A stretch of DNA of 64,000 bases from Hygrocybe punicea (taxonomy: Eukaryota > Basidiomycota > Agaricomycetes > Agaricales > Hygrophoraceae), in NCBI GenBank assembly GCA_963556145.1, contig OY744461.1, positions 434,001 through 498,000 of the forward strand. Direction: 5' to 3'. Position numbers and translations under genes: made by a program. Shown here piece by piece: positions 1 to 11,314 of this stretch (the stretch's first letter is position 1; every line of letters starts with the position of its first letter). The notes beneath the pieces were generated by a model, which was not told where the DNA came from, did no database searches, and worked only from the letters and a program-made list of their open reading frames with translations.

Positions 1-89
1 CTTGCAAATACAAGCTTACATGTCATTTAACATGTAGACATAATTCGTGAGGTATCTGGCACCAAGAAGGATAATGGGAGTGTGGGTGT

Positions 90-360
90 AGCCCATGCTC
101 CCATTTCCATGGCTCACAGCTCATCCAAGGCATCTCCCATACCTCACTAGGGTGACAGCCACATCAATTGATGTGTGTCTGGCCTGCATGAGGTGTAGGG
201 ATCTCAAATCACCACAGGTACATGAAGTATGCATGATCTACTGCCGTACCTGCCTTCATTCAGGTATGGTATGTACCCATTAAGCAAACAGGTATGGGTA
301 TGGTGGGTACAGATGCAGTGTCCAAAAATTGGACTCCCAGTATACCCATACCATACCCTA
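90..360 (-). repeat. Decayed hAT-type MITE copy (CpG-depleted)
   Basis: Read on the minus strand, this stretch aligns over most of its length to the left part of the young hAT-type element at 57690-58779. The shared core at about 133-195 includes ATCAATTGATGTG (CGTCAATTGACGTC in the young copy), and the shared terminal part lies at about 260-350. Nearly every difference is a CG in the young copy replaced by CA or TG here, with few other substitutions. That pattern indicates methylcytosine deamination in an old copy. Short ORFs through here read in several frames and look spurious. The ends are not sharply defined. Confidence 0.7.
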
Positions 361-754
361 CTCATCTACTGTGAGTACTTTACTGATAAATCATTTGATG
401 AAAAGGACTTACAAAGGATTGACGATGGTGAGATGAGAGGCGGGGTTTCCTGTTCTATCCACAACACTATCAGATGTGGGTGGCTCTTTGGGTGTGGTTT
501 CTTCAGTGTTAGTTGTGTTACCCAAGTCAGAAAATTCAGGAGCAGGTGGCATAGTCAATGTTGCTGATGTTGCAAACCAATGTTGAGGTTCTCGTCAACC
601 AGGTCCTTGGTACTTTACCCCATTTCTTTAATTCTTACCAGACTGGGCATTTGAAACTCATGTAAAGGCTATTGAGAAGGAATAATTGTAGATGTATGTG
701 GGTATACACATACCATTTGGGGTATATGGGTCAAATTATGATGTTCTTGGACTA
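361..754. other. Gene-free stretch
   Basis: I see no coding exon, RNA gene or clear repeat here. The only ORFs are short and lack family resemblance or splice-supported extension. Confidence 0.5.
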
Positions 755-950
755 GTGTTGCTCAACTCAGCTGGTCAGAAAAAGCTGATCCAAGTTCTGA
801 TTTTTTGGTGCACAACCAGCTTTCTCAAAGGCTGATATTTTGTAGCTATAGACCATAGCTACAAAATATCAGCCTTTGAGAAAGCTGGTTGTGCACCAAA
901 AAATCAGAACTTGGATCAGCTTTTTCTGACCAGCCAAGTTGAGGCAACAC
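755..950. mobile_element. Palindromic MITE with TA target duplication
   Basis: The 196-bp segment is a hairpin: two arms of about 95 bp around a 5-nt loop (850-854). The inner roughly 80 bp of each arm match perfectly and the outer about 20 bp have small indels. The ends are GTGTTGC and its complement GCAACAC, and both sides are flanked by TA (753-754 and 951-952). A TA duplication suggests Tc1/mariner-type mobilisation. There is no transposase inside. The minus-strand ORF over it is the palindrome read as protein and is not a gene. Confidence 0.8.
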
Positions 951-952
951 TA

Positions 953-2080
953 TCTTCGACTTGTGTGGGGTATACAGGTGCTCTGTGGGATGTATTCTTT
1001 CAAAAACTTGACTAGGAGGACCTCTGGAGTGTGAATAAAGCAATGACATTGTGGGACTCAGATCCACAACAGAGTGATCAGAAAGTTCATCCAGCAAAGA
1101 ACAATCTGGGGTATTGTGCTGATAGAAGGAGGACATGGAGGAATGAGGGAGAGAGAGATGTGTATGTCATATACACTAGCATGACTTGGAGAGACTCAGA
1201 AGACTCTGTGATGTCACTAGCTCTCTTCTGTTGAATCCATTCCAATACTGCTACCATCAACATGATGTACTATAGTGCCTGTTGGTCAAGTCAGTAATTT
1301 ACTAGTAGTAGGTATAAATAATATGTTATAGCTTACAATTTATCCAGTCATATAGCAATAGATTCTGAACGAAGTTTTTTATTTCACATGAATTTTGGCT
1401 ACTTAGATACCTACAAATTGATGACAAAATGTCCTGTTCTCATTGGGCTTGAAGACTTGAACCTATTTCAGCATTGATGTCACCAAGCTCTGAGAATTAT
1501 TACAGCAGATTTGGAAATTCATTTCTGCGCCCAAAAAAATTAAGGTGCTTACTAAGGCTTTCAACCAAGCTGTGGCTGAGCAAAAAGAAAAGCAGTATTG
1601 TAATATAATCATGGATAACACAGTGTTCAGTGACCATAAGGCTCTTAAAGAAAGATAACTTAACACTTCCAGTACATTTCTACACCGCCGTTGGCACCAC
1701 AGTGTCTCCAGGATGTGGGAAGGGCAGCATCGGAGAATAGCGGGATTTAAACTCATTTTGGTAGCAACTACAATCTGAAACCTGCAATTTGATTCCCTAC
1801 TTCTAGCTTGTGCAGAAATTGACGATGGTCACATCTCAATCAGTCCACTTGTAGTTTTGCGATTGAGAAGCAGGCGGGTCCCGACGCGAGATGCCACAAA
1901 ATCTCAATCCCACTGGTCCGACATTGGGTTGATGTAGATCTGGCATCATTTCTGCCAATAATGTTGGATGTCGGGTCAAGGCTGGGTTAATCCCTACTCT
2001 CGCTGGTGAACCCATCCTTACAATGTGGCAGCCAAGGAAGAGACATGACCGTAGTGGTGAGTTGTCAATATAGCAACAGG
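953..2080. other. Gene-free stretch
   Basis: There is no convincing gene. The ORFs at 1031-1234 (+) and 1463-1756 (-) have no recognisable motif. Around 1870-2000 are GGGTCCCGACGCG and GGGTTAATCCC blocks that loosely recall hAT-MITE termini elsewhere in the window, too weakly to define a copy. Confidence 0.4.
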
Positions 2081-3384
2081 CTGACAGTCTTCATACTCGT
2101 TTTGCACAGATTTTGACATCAAAGACAGTGAGGCGATATGCCGGGTCTGTCCTGGGCACCCGCGAACCACCACACAACACCTCAGCACCCATGCGAGTTC
2201 TGCCAAACATAAAGACTGGTCTCGCAAGGCCACAGAGAGGGAGTCAGCACGTCGAGACCACATGGCATCCACTTCGAACCCAGCCCCAAGCGAGTACAAT
2301 GTGGGATATACATCACCATCCTAACCATCCAGGCTATGAAGAAGGCAAGGGTCCAGAAGATAGATCGGAGCCTACCTGGCACACCAACAATTGGGAGCCC
2401 ACACCAGACCACTCAAATTGGGATGACGAAATCCTTACAACCAGTATACCTATGCAATCAACATTTATGGATGCAAATGGCAATCACCTCTATTTCAGTG
2501 CAGGATCCAACCTCTCCGACCCACTTGCCAAGTCACTGGCACAAGCACTCAATGTCGCAGAAAGCCGCAATCTGAACCGTTCATTTGATGACAAGATCCC
2601 TCTTTCTGATCTGAGTGAGGTTAGTGACAGCAAGGATGATGAGGATGAAGGTTTGCACTTTTTGGCTTCTCTTGGTCCATGGCTGATGGTACATTGGTCT
2701 CTCAGATGATTCTTTGTCTTCCGAGGATCTCCTGGACACTTGGTTTGGTGCAGATGTGAACGAGCAGTGGTTTCCTTACCCAGATAAGGCTGTAAGTGCG
2801 TGTTCTCCATGCATTCTGTTTCCCACTGATGGTTGTTGTACGATACAGGCATTTCTTACCGATGTCTTGTTCAATTCGCCTCAACTTCGTTTCTCACGTG
2901 TGCAGCAAAAAGCCGTCCTGTCGTGGGCAAGGGAACTTGGTGCTAAAGTACCACATTATGATGGACTTCGCAGATGTCAAGAGAAACTCAAGAAGGACCT
3001 TGGTGACCCTACAACACGGCAAGAGTTGGCCCAGGGACATGTATGGTACCTAAACGAGATTAGTGATGCCATTTCTAAGGTATTCCAAGCCACATCTGCC
3101 TGCTGCTTTCTGCTCACTTTCCTCAGGACATGTCGAACCCTATTACCCGACCCTCAATGGTCTTCTACCCTGACACTTCAGGGACAATGGGCAAACTTTG
3201 GCATGGATCTAAGATGCTGCAAGACATCCCTGATCATTTGCTGATGCCAACAATCAAGCATAACCACAAGATATTCTGTGTCAATGAACTGGTGTGAAGA
3301 ACAAACAACCGCTGGTTTATTCCGATGATATGCAGCGCACGTCCCTAAGCACAGAAACCCTCTATTGGACATATTCTAGCCTTG

Positions 3385-4020
3385 ACATGCTGTGAGTCAT
3401 TGCGAAACATCCCGATTTATATGTATCTCCATTGCGATGCGACTGCGATATGCGCGCGATACGGGCAATAATTTGACATTATGGCGATTTTCTTCGGAGT
3501 GCTTCGGCCCCCTTCGGAAACATATTTCGAGCCTCTCCGACATCACCCACACTTATACCATTCACCCTATTCCATTCCGATTCCGTTCCGGTTCCAGGGA
3601 AGTCTTTATGCGACATGTTTCACTTATTTCAAACATTATAGCTCCTATCCTCTAGATATTTTGGAAATTGCTTCGCATGGTGCTATACCCTTCATTTCAG
3701 TTCCATTTCATCCCTATTGCACCATAGTTCTGTCGCGCACCATCTATTTGTCTTGCCTTCTTCACCCTTTATTGTCCTAACAACCAACTTCGCATAAATA
3801 CCCCCTATAGTTTACATACTAGAGAGATGTCTTGTATACCCCCAATTCCAGTCTAGCATATCACCTCTTTACTGCGCCGTCCATGTGATAGCTCCGCTGT
3901 ACTCTATTAAACTTTGCATTCCTTCTATAAAGTGCTACAAATATGCCGAAAACATCGCCGACTGTTTCGCACACGCCGCGCACATCGCACACATCGCGCA
4001 CATCGGAAACATCATCGCCA
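3385..4020. other. CpG-rich insertion block within the transposase pseudogene
   Basis: Transposase-like protein sequence stops near 3380 and resumes after about 4020. The intervening 0.6 kb is unrelated and noncoding. It is rich in GCGATGCGA/GCGCGCGATAC at the left and in repeated CACATCGC units at the right (3945-4020), which are roughly complementary in character. It resembles a young nonautonomous insertion because its CpGs are intact, but I could not find a clean terminal repeat or target duplication. Confidence 0.4.
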
Positions 4021-6743
4021 CTATCCAGAGCACCTCTGAGTATTTTTACTAACCTTTTGGATTGAGATTGAACCCCTCAGAATTCGTACAGCACTGTGGT
4101 AGAGTTGGTATTTGATTCCGTTCACATTACCGCAGTGCACCCTTTCACCGACACGATGGTTAACCAAGAACCACAAAATGTGGGCAATGGGCCACCATGT
4201 CGATGACACACCAGTAAGTTTATTCACACAGTTCTCATGAATGCTTCATCAGTAACATGTCTACACAGGAGGGTTTTGTCGTCAAAAATGACAAAATTGC
4301 TGCCATTTCAGTGGCTTCATTCGTTAACACATTTTGGTAGCCTTCTTGGGCATCTATCCCTTTGCCATATGTCTGTCAAGCCTCCCGAGGTTCCTCACTA
4401 ATGACTATCTAGTGTCTTGCCAAGCTTATGCTGATCAAATGCCCCATCCACTCCATACCAAGGCTGGCTCCCGTCCCATCTATTCAGTTCCAATCATCAT
4501 TTTCATTGACGATGTGTCAGGCAACAAGTCCAAGCAGTGGAATAAGTACTTCTCATGCTATATATCAAATGGCACATTACCAAGAGAAAAGCTATCTGAA
4601 GAGTTTCACATTCAATTTGTAGCTACATCTCCAAATGCGATGCCATTAGAAATAATGCAAGGGGTCTGTGGCTCAATTGAGTATGTCATTTCATCTTTAT
4701 TTAGACATATCTGACCTTTTTGTGCATTAGACGAACATTCACTGATCCGATTGTTGCTTGGGACTGCGAAGCACAAGAAGAAGTCTTGCTACAGCCATAT
4801 GGGCATCTTTGGGCTGGTGATAACCCAATGCAAGCTGAGCTATGTAGTTGCGCCGGACTTGCCACCAACCATTTCTGCCATACTTGCAAAGTTGGCGGCA
4901 CTCAGGAGTATAAACGGTCCGAGGAAGGATTTTTGAAGCTGTTTGAGGTAAGGTGAATCAATAATTGAGCGTACTGTGCCCTGATGTATGGTCACCGACA
5001 GGAAGGGGAACAGTGCTCATTCGAAGAAACACGTGAACATGTCTTTCAACAACTGCTGATGTCACTTGAGCCAAGTGTGGCCACGAAGCTGACGGAGGCC
5101 ATCTGTGACTCTGGGGTCAAAGATCTTGTAGCGCAACCAATTATCGATGCCATTGTCAAACTTGGACAGGAGTTACGAAAGGCTACACCCAATCATGCTG
5201 CACATACACCAGACGAAGTTCAGTCAATTCTTACGGAGGAATTAAAGAAGGCTCATGAAAAAGGTGGCATTATCAATCTGCTGCTCGGCATGTCAGGTAT
5301 GTCTGTGCTTTACATGTTGTTTTTCGCCAACAACATTGTAATGCAATCAACGCAGGTGTGGACATACATCTCGATATGCCCACAGAGATATTACATACCA
5401 TCCTTCTCGGTGTTGTAAAGTACTTCTGGGGCCAGACTATGTTTCTACTCGAGAAGTCGAAGAAGTTTGACCTCTTCCAATCGCAACTTAATTCAATAGT
5501 TCAAGATGGACTGAACATTCCTAAGATACCTGCTGACTACATGTGCCACTACAAAGGTGGACTAATTGGCAAGCACTTCAAGACCGTCTCCCAAGTCATG
5601 GCATTTACGGTTTATGACCTGGTTCCTCGTGAGGTTCTGGATGCATGGCTCCTCATTGGACATCTTACAGTCCTTCTCTGGCATACAGAAATCAAAGATA
5701 TAGAGTCATATTCAGTGTGTGCCTTTCTAGACAACCTTGATTCAACCTGACATCTTGCGCAGAAAGATCTCCAGCAATGTATTGATGATTTTTTGAGTGT
5801 GACTGCACTTTGCAGCCCAAGTGTTCTTATCTCGAAACCCAAATTCCACTTTCTCCTTCACCTTGTGTTCTACATACGATGATTCGGTCCAGCGATCCTC
5901 TTTTCTACGGAGCGGTTCGAGTCATACAATGCTGTTTTCCAGGTGGCATCTATATATAGCAATCACATGGCACCAAGTCGAGACATCACCTGGTGCTTTG
6001 CAGGCATGGATTGCATTAAACATATTGTTATGGAGGGGTGGTGGAAAGATGCTCGTACTGGCTGGTGGACTTGTGCGAGTGTCTCTATCCTCAGATACTT
6101 GGAAGACCACCCTGAACATGCAAAGCTACTTGGGTTGGATTCAAGAAAGTGCCGAGTGCCAGGTGCGTATCAATCCAACTTGGCATTTATTTCATCAATT
6201 TTAATACAAGCCCAGGAACCATAACAATGCCAGCTCAATCAAAGAAAAACCCCAAGGTGATGGTACCTATCATTGCTTGGACAGACTCACTGGCACAGCA
6301 AGTTGTCATCGCCCCATATCCCCTTCCTCTCGGGTTCAGAAAAGCACATGCCATTATGGCAATGTCGCGAGACAACATTTCATGTGGTCAGCATGCCATT
6401 ATACAGTCAGAGGGGGTGCGTACTCCTGGAATCATGATGGGACTGGGGTGATTAAGGGCATTCTTCCAGGGCGAGTTCTCACCACTCACATTTGGAAGGG
6501 TGTGTGAAATCTTGGTTGCAGACACGTCGAACCCAGAATCGCCAGTGCTGTCCCCTGACAAAACTATCTATGTCACCGTGCAGCTTTTTGTACTGGGTGA
6601 CAACCCCCACCATGTGCTCGATATGCCTACTCTTCAACAGACTCCCAACCGTGTTGTATTACAACCAATGGTATGTCAATTTTATCTGTGTTTTGTTCAT
6701 TCCTCACAAATTCTGTAGGACATCATCTGCGCCGTAAATCTGC

Positions 6744-8045
6744 AGCATAACTAGGGTTTAACACGGGTAACCCGGGGGTCTAAAAAATCCAACCCGGGCC
6801 CGGACCCGCCAAACCCGGTCAACAGTGGGTAAGGGTCCAGGTGCCGGTGGGTTTCACCCCCGGGTTGCCCCCGGGTTGACCGGGTTTGCATGTACCGCCC
6901 GGGTTTCATCATACCCGTGGGGCACCACATACCTCGCGTCTGGGTTCTGAGACCCAGACCTAGGTGGGCTCACCCCAACCGTTCTCCTCGCAAATTGCAG
7001 GCACATATCAATAGATACGGCGCTGCGCTTCGCGAGGTAGATGGGTGCCGGGGAGCCCTCCGGTGTCCCCGAGGGATGGGGAGGGACGGGGGGTCTTGTC
7101 CCGTGGTCCCTGCCTGGCATTGCCAGTGCTGCTGCTGCCAACCGTCGTCCTCGTCGGGGTGGTGGTATGGTTGTGGTGGTGTTGCTGTCGCCGTTGCTGC
7201 TGCCTGCTGCCAACTGTCATCCTCGTCTGCTGCTGCTGCTGCTGCTGCTGTCGCCATTGCCGCTACCGCTGTTGCTGCTGCTGCTGGCATTGCTGCTGCT
7301 GCTGCTGGCCGTCACCGTCGTCGTTGCCTTGCTGCTGCTGCTGCCGGCACGCTGTTGTTGTCCTCGTCGGGTGGTGGTATGGTCGCGGTGGTGTTGCTGC
7401 CACAGCTGCTGCTGCCGGCGTTGCTGCTGCTGCTGGCATTGCTGCTGTGGCCGGTGTTGCTGCTGTTGCTGGTGCTGCTGCTGTTGCCAGCGCTGCTGCT
7501 GTTGCTGGTGCTGGTGCTGTTGCTGGCGCTGCTGCTGCTGCTGTCATCGTTGTTGCCGTTGCCATTCCATCATCGTTGTTGACGCTGCCATTGCCGTTGT
7601 AGTGGTAGATCACGTGACCAGTCCCTTAGTCAGTAGCAGTTCCCGATGTAGTAGTCAGTTCATCCTTCCTATCCAGTCGACTTCCACCTCGAGTCCTGCG
7701 TGAGCCCCCGGAGAGGTACCTCGGTACCTCTCCACCGTTGCCACCGCTGGTGGTGGTGTTGGTGGTGTTGTTGTGGCTGTCCCATGTCCGTTGGCATTGC
7801 ATTGGCATTGGGATCCATTGTGGTGTGCTCGCGATGTGGTCGCGGTCGAGTTTCCTGCAATAAATAATATTAGTAAAGTTAACAGACTTACCTGTGTTGA
7901 TGACCCGTGATGACCCGTGAACCCGCCGGTTCGGGTCGCGGTGTTGCACAGGTCGCCAAAATGGCAACCCGGTACCCACACCGGTCAGACCCGAACCGGC
8001 GGGTCACCGGGTTTACCCAGACCCGTGTTAAACCTTAAGCATAAC
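6744..8045. mobile_element. hAT-type MITE with 8-bp target-site duplication
   Basis: The 1286-bp element (6752-8037) starts TAGGGTTTAACACGGGT and ends with the complement of TAAGGTTTAACACGGGT. It is flanked on both sides by the 8-bp duplication AGCATAAC (6744-6751, 8038-8045), the hallmark of hAT transposition. It encodes no transposase. The interior is GC-rich with a long GCT/CTG-type tract. It sits in a transposase exon. Removing the element plus one duplication copy gives an uninterrupted reading frame (CAVNLQHNCEHGKC), so the insertion point is exact and the insertion is probably recent. Confidence 0.9.
7120..7600. repeat. GCT/GTT trinucleotide-rich low-complexity tract
   Basis: Interrupted runs of GCT, GCTGTT and GTTGCC make up this part of the hAT-type MITE. 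Long ORFs open in several frames on both strands and translate to poly-Leu, poly-Cys, poly-Ala or poly-Gln. They result from the triplet repeat and are not genes. Confidence 0.85.
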
Positions 8046-8611
8046 TGTGAACATGGAAAATGTCAAGCGACAGGTACACAGTTGCTTGTGCAAGAACATG
8101 AGGCAACCACATGCACCAGAAAGATCATGCAGCATGCCAATGATGTCCATTTCATTGTCAATGTCAACAGCCTCCATAATTATGAGACAGTCGCCACTGC
8201 TTTGCCACCACATCTACACAAGTCATCATTTCACATTGAGGACATTGCCAAACTTCGAAAGACGGCATCAGCCCAGGTGCAAGAAAGAACAGCAACTAGA
8301 GGCAAAGAAGAAACTTCTGGAAATGAAGGCTGCGAGCCATGCTATTGATAATACCACTGGCCCTACAAGTGGAACAGATCTTGTAGTGGCCTTCATGGAT
8401 GATGGTGAGCTTCTGGAGGTTTTGGAGGAAGCTTTGGATGATGGTGATGATCTGGACCCAATTGAGCCGATTGAGAACAGAGCTGCATCTGGGAGCAGAA
8501 CCATACCTGTCTTTGAGGTGCCCCGACAGCAGCAAGGAAAAAAGGGCGCAACCTTGTATGTATTTCAACTCAATTTAGTTTTTTGTTCTACTTAACATTC
8601 AATACTGGCAG

Positions 8612-9023
8612 AGATAATGTGAGCAAGGACGTGTTGAAGTACTTTTGTCAGCAAGAAAGCCTTCTGGTCGGAGGCAACAAATCTGAGCTGTTGCAACGTC
8701 TGGTAAAGTATTACAACAGGTAAGTCCATAATATTTTGGGAATGCAAAATGAATGTTGAATCAAATACACTAGTTCTTCTCTTCCACATCCGACTGCCAA
8801 TGCAATTGAAGCAATGCAATGTCAAGTGAAATCAAACAACTTACTTGTCAAAGTGGCTGGCCCATGGAAAAGGAGGTGGAATGTAGAGGAGGATGTTGAC
8901 CAGCATGTTGAAGGGGAGCAGGGTGATGTACCACAACCATGGAGAAAGTGGGGCATTGTTGGGGAGTCTGTGAGACTTGAGAATGAACAGATGTTGCGGG
9001 GATTCCTTTTAAATGATAGATAG
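8612..9023 (+). pseudogene. SAP-domain C-terminal exons of the transposase-like gene
   Basis: Two exons (8612-8719 and 8774-9023) follow the cysteine motif of the transposase pseudogene. The upstream coding part is an acidic linker (8400-8550). The first exon reads as a SAP DNA-binding motif: hydrophobic helix VLKYFCQQ, then the loop LLVGGNKSELLQRL, matching the usual helix-G-K-x-E-L-hxxL pattern. The second is basic then acidic and ends at a stop at 9023. SAP motifs bind AT-rich or scaffold DNA, so the role would be target or element binding. It could instead be a separate small gene, but phase and spacing favour one transcript. Confidence 0.5.
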
Positions 9024-9453
9024 TTTAGTGCATGGTACCCTTCTCAAATCCACCATGACAATATTGTGAAAACAAAACAATGAATGAAAAGATGACTACT
9101 TGACAGAAATCAGCTGCATTCTCATTACCATACTAGCTGCACAACAGTACCAGATATCCAAGTTACTTGTACTGGCCAGATCTGCAAATTCAAAAAATTC
9201 TGCCAAGAAAATTGCTAAGAAGTTCTTCAAAGAGGCAAAGCTTTCCAATCAGCTATGGCTAACAATGGCTAACCCATATATGGGTTTTTAGCTGGACCAG
9301 ACCATTGTGGCAATGGCTAAACCACGGCTAGCTGTCCAAAACGGAAATAAATAGCAGACTAACGACCACTGTCAAGGTTGAATCTCACCACCAATCTCAC
9401 CACACACCAGCTCATGACAACACCGGCTGACCCCAAACAAAGGCCACAGCACC

Positions 9454-10443
9454 CCAACAGCAACCAGCAGAGGGGCGATGGCCATACTGCTTCCAAAACC
9501 AACACGATTGACACTTTCTCCACCAAGGTCAATTTTGACGAGGAGATTGCCACTATTCATCGTGTGAAGGGTCTGGGACCGTAAGTTTAATTGTACAGTT
9601 CATACATTACCAATGACTTATTGTTTGAGTAGACAAGAACCTGGTGCTATCAGTCCCGGAATAGGCCTAGCTTCTGCCCCTGCTCTGATGGCCACCTTAC
9701 CTTCTGCCCCAGTGTCACTTCCAGCACATCCTAATCAAGCATCTGTGACTCCTGCTCCTGCGAATCCTGCCTATTCAGCGGCAACTATCTCCTCAGGACC
9801 ACAGCCCTCAATGTATCCCAACCAGCTGGTGCCTGTTCTGTTACCCCCACTAAATTATCAAGGTTTGGATGCTGTCCAACTGTTTGGATACCAACCGCCT
9901 CCTGTTAGCATCACCCCTGCGCTAAGCATGCATCCTTCAAGAATAGCCGCCCTCGCAGCTGCTGGGTCTATGATATTGCCGCAAGTGGGTATTGTCCAGA
10001 CTGCAGATGAGATGCAAGGGACTGTGCTGGATGAACTGCCACCTGGCAAAAAGGTAGAAGATTGTGAAACTTCTGGGCGGTCAACTGTACCCTGAAGCTG
10101 ATTGGATAAATATGTACCCTGTAAGTTAGTTGAATACCCTTAGCTTCCAGTGCACTGACCAGACAATGTGAAGAACCCTATCTCGTTTCTAGTACAACTG
10201 CCCAATGATCCATCCAAGCCTGAGTGGAAATTAGATGGCACAATTGTGACTATTCCAGACCTGCCCTTGAACCTGCTGGTTTCCACCCTCCGAGATCACA
10301 TTCTTCAAAATACAGGGAGAGTCCCAGTCTCCAAAATCAGGCTGCCATATGCCGGCAAGATGCTGACAAATTCCAATTTGATTGTGAGTTACAATTTGGA
10401 GGACGAGGATCTTCTTGTGTTTAGCGTCAACAAAAAGAAGTAA
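9454..10443 (+). pseudogene. SF3A1: Fragment of SF3A1 (splicing factor 3a subunit 1), C-terminal part
   Basis: Three exons match the C-terminal third of SF3A1, the U2 snRNP/SF3a scaffold. The first (to about 9582) carries DGHTASK and FDEEIATIHRVKGLGP. The second (about 9634-10110) is the Pro-rich region with NPAYSAATISSGPQPSMYPN and MHPSRIAAL. The third (about 10172-10443) is the ubiquitin-like domain that ends human SF3A1 (VQLPNDPSKPEWKLDG, LRLPYAGKML-type core, NLEDEDLL). Introns are kept, so the copy arose at the DNA level, not by reverse transcription. The N-terminal SURP modules and most of the gene are absent, and a +1 frameshift occurs near 10060 before YPEADWINMYP. It is almost certainly non-functional; the full gene should exist elsewhere. 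Confidence 0.85.
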
Positions 10444-10556
10444 TCGGTGAACATGTAAAATATTGTTCTCCCCTTTCACCTATATCGATTTATTCCCTAC
10501 ATTAATGTAGAACGATGATGACCTCCAACACCTGACATTAATGTATAATTAATGAA

Positions 10557-10850
10557 GTGGCAATGGAAGCCGAGGACCCACTCCCGTTATGTCTCTTTTT
10601 TTTATTACTATCAACTTATTTTGGATTACAGCAAAATGATCTCGAGGCAACAGCAGCCTGGACAGCAGCAGCAATGGCCAATGACCACAGCAATGGCAAC
10701 AGAACAGCAGCAGTGGCAATGATGGCAACAGCAGTGCCAGCAGTGACAACAAGCGACATGTGCCAGTCCCAGACATAGTGGAGGGTCATGCACCAATCTC
10801 TGCTGCATTGGTAAGTTTTTTTTTCTTTACTTTTATCAACAAAGATCTGT
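10557..10850. other. CAG/GCA-rich stretch
   Basis: Interrupted AGCAGC/GGCAAC repeats (10640-10750) give open frames on both strands with no recognisable protein. A donor-like GTAAGT near 10810 may belong to a decayed exon, but I cannot assign it. Confidence 0.4.
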
Positions 10851-11314
10851 CTAGCTATGCACAATGACAAAACAGCCGCATCCCAACACCCTGCAACATG
10901 GGGACCTCAAACTCAGGCTCGCAGGCACCACCACCACCACCAACCATCAGCTTCTTTGCCGCTACGGCTGCTGTGTTCGCCCTATGGCGCTGATCAGTCA
11001 CAACCACAGTCACAGCCACCATCACGACAGCAGTGGTGATGTTGGATAAAGAAAGAGTCATTGCCTGCATATTGCAAGCTGTGGTAACACTATACTTCCT
11101 CTGGAGGATTTCAGGTGAACTCAAACTGGTCTATCCTGTTTTGCAACAGCTGAGAAATTTCCAATCTTATTCAACTCAGTTGCAAGACATTTCTTGCTTT
11201 TCTATTCCTGAGTGCTTGCCATCTGTTATTTTAAGCTTGTCATCCATAAGTGTTTCACACGGTATGGAAGATTCCAAATGTGAGAACCCATGACTTGCAT
11301 TTTTTTTGTTTTTT

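Larger units (their letters stand above)
2113..9023 (+). pseudogene. Plavaka-like (CACTA-related) transposase gene, interrupted and degraded
   Basis: The pieces run in the order I remember for the Agaricomycete Plavaka transposase family. A Cys2/His2-type finger lies at about 2133-2190 (CRVC then H-x3-H). The acidic/PYPDKA region is at 2700-2800, the core block with MSNPITRP at about 3125-3300, DDVSGNKSKQWNK at 4510-4550, and DNPMQAELCS with CHTCKVGGTQ at 4810-4910. MPTEILHTILLGVVKY with LIGKHFKT follows at 5375-5590, and the terminal Cys motif LQHNC-EHGKC spans 6735-8060. It would be a nuclear DDE-type DNA transposase. Introns with normal splice signals remain (for example about 6672-6718). 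Damage includes a TGA after NELV near 3298, an unrelated insert at about 3385-4020, and a 1.29-kb MITE inside the last conserved exon. The copy is non-functional. The family name is from memory and has moderate certainty. Confidence 0.7.

Noticed and set aside
6890..7703. Long overlapping ORFs on both strands (up to 230 codons)
   Set aside because: They are poly-Leu/Cys/Ala/Gln translations of a GCT-type triplet tract inside a MITE, with no domain and no splice or codon evidence.
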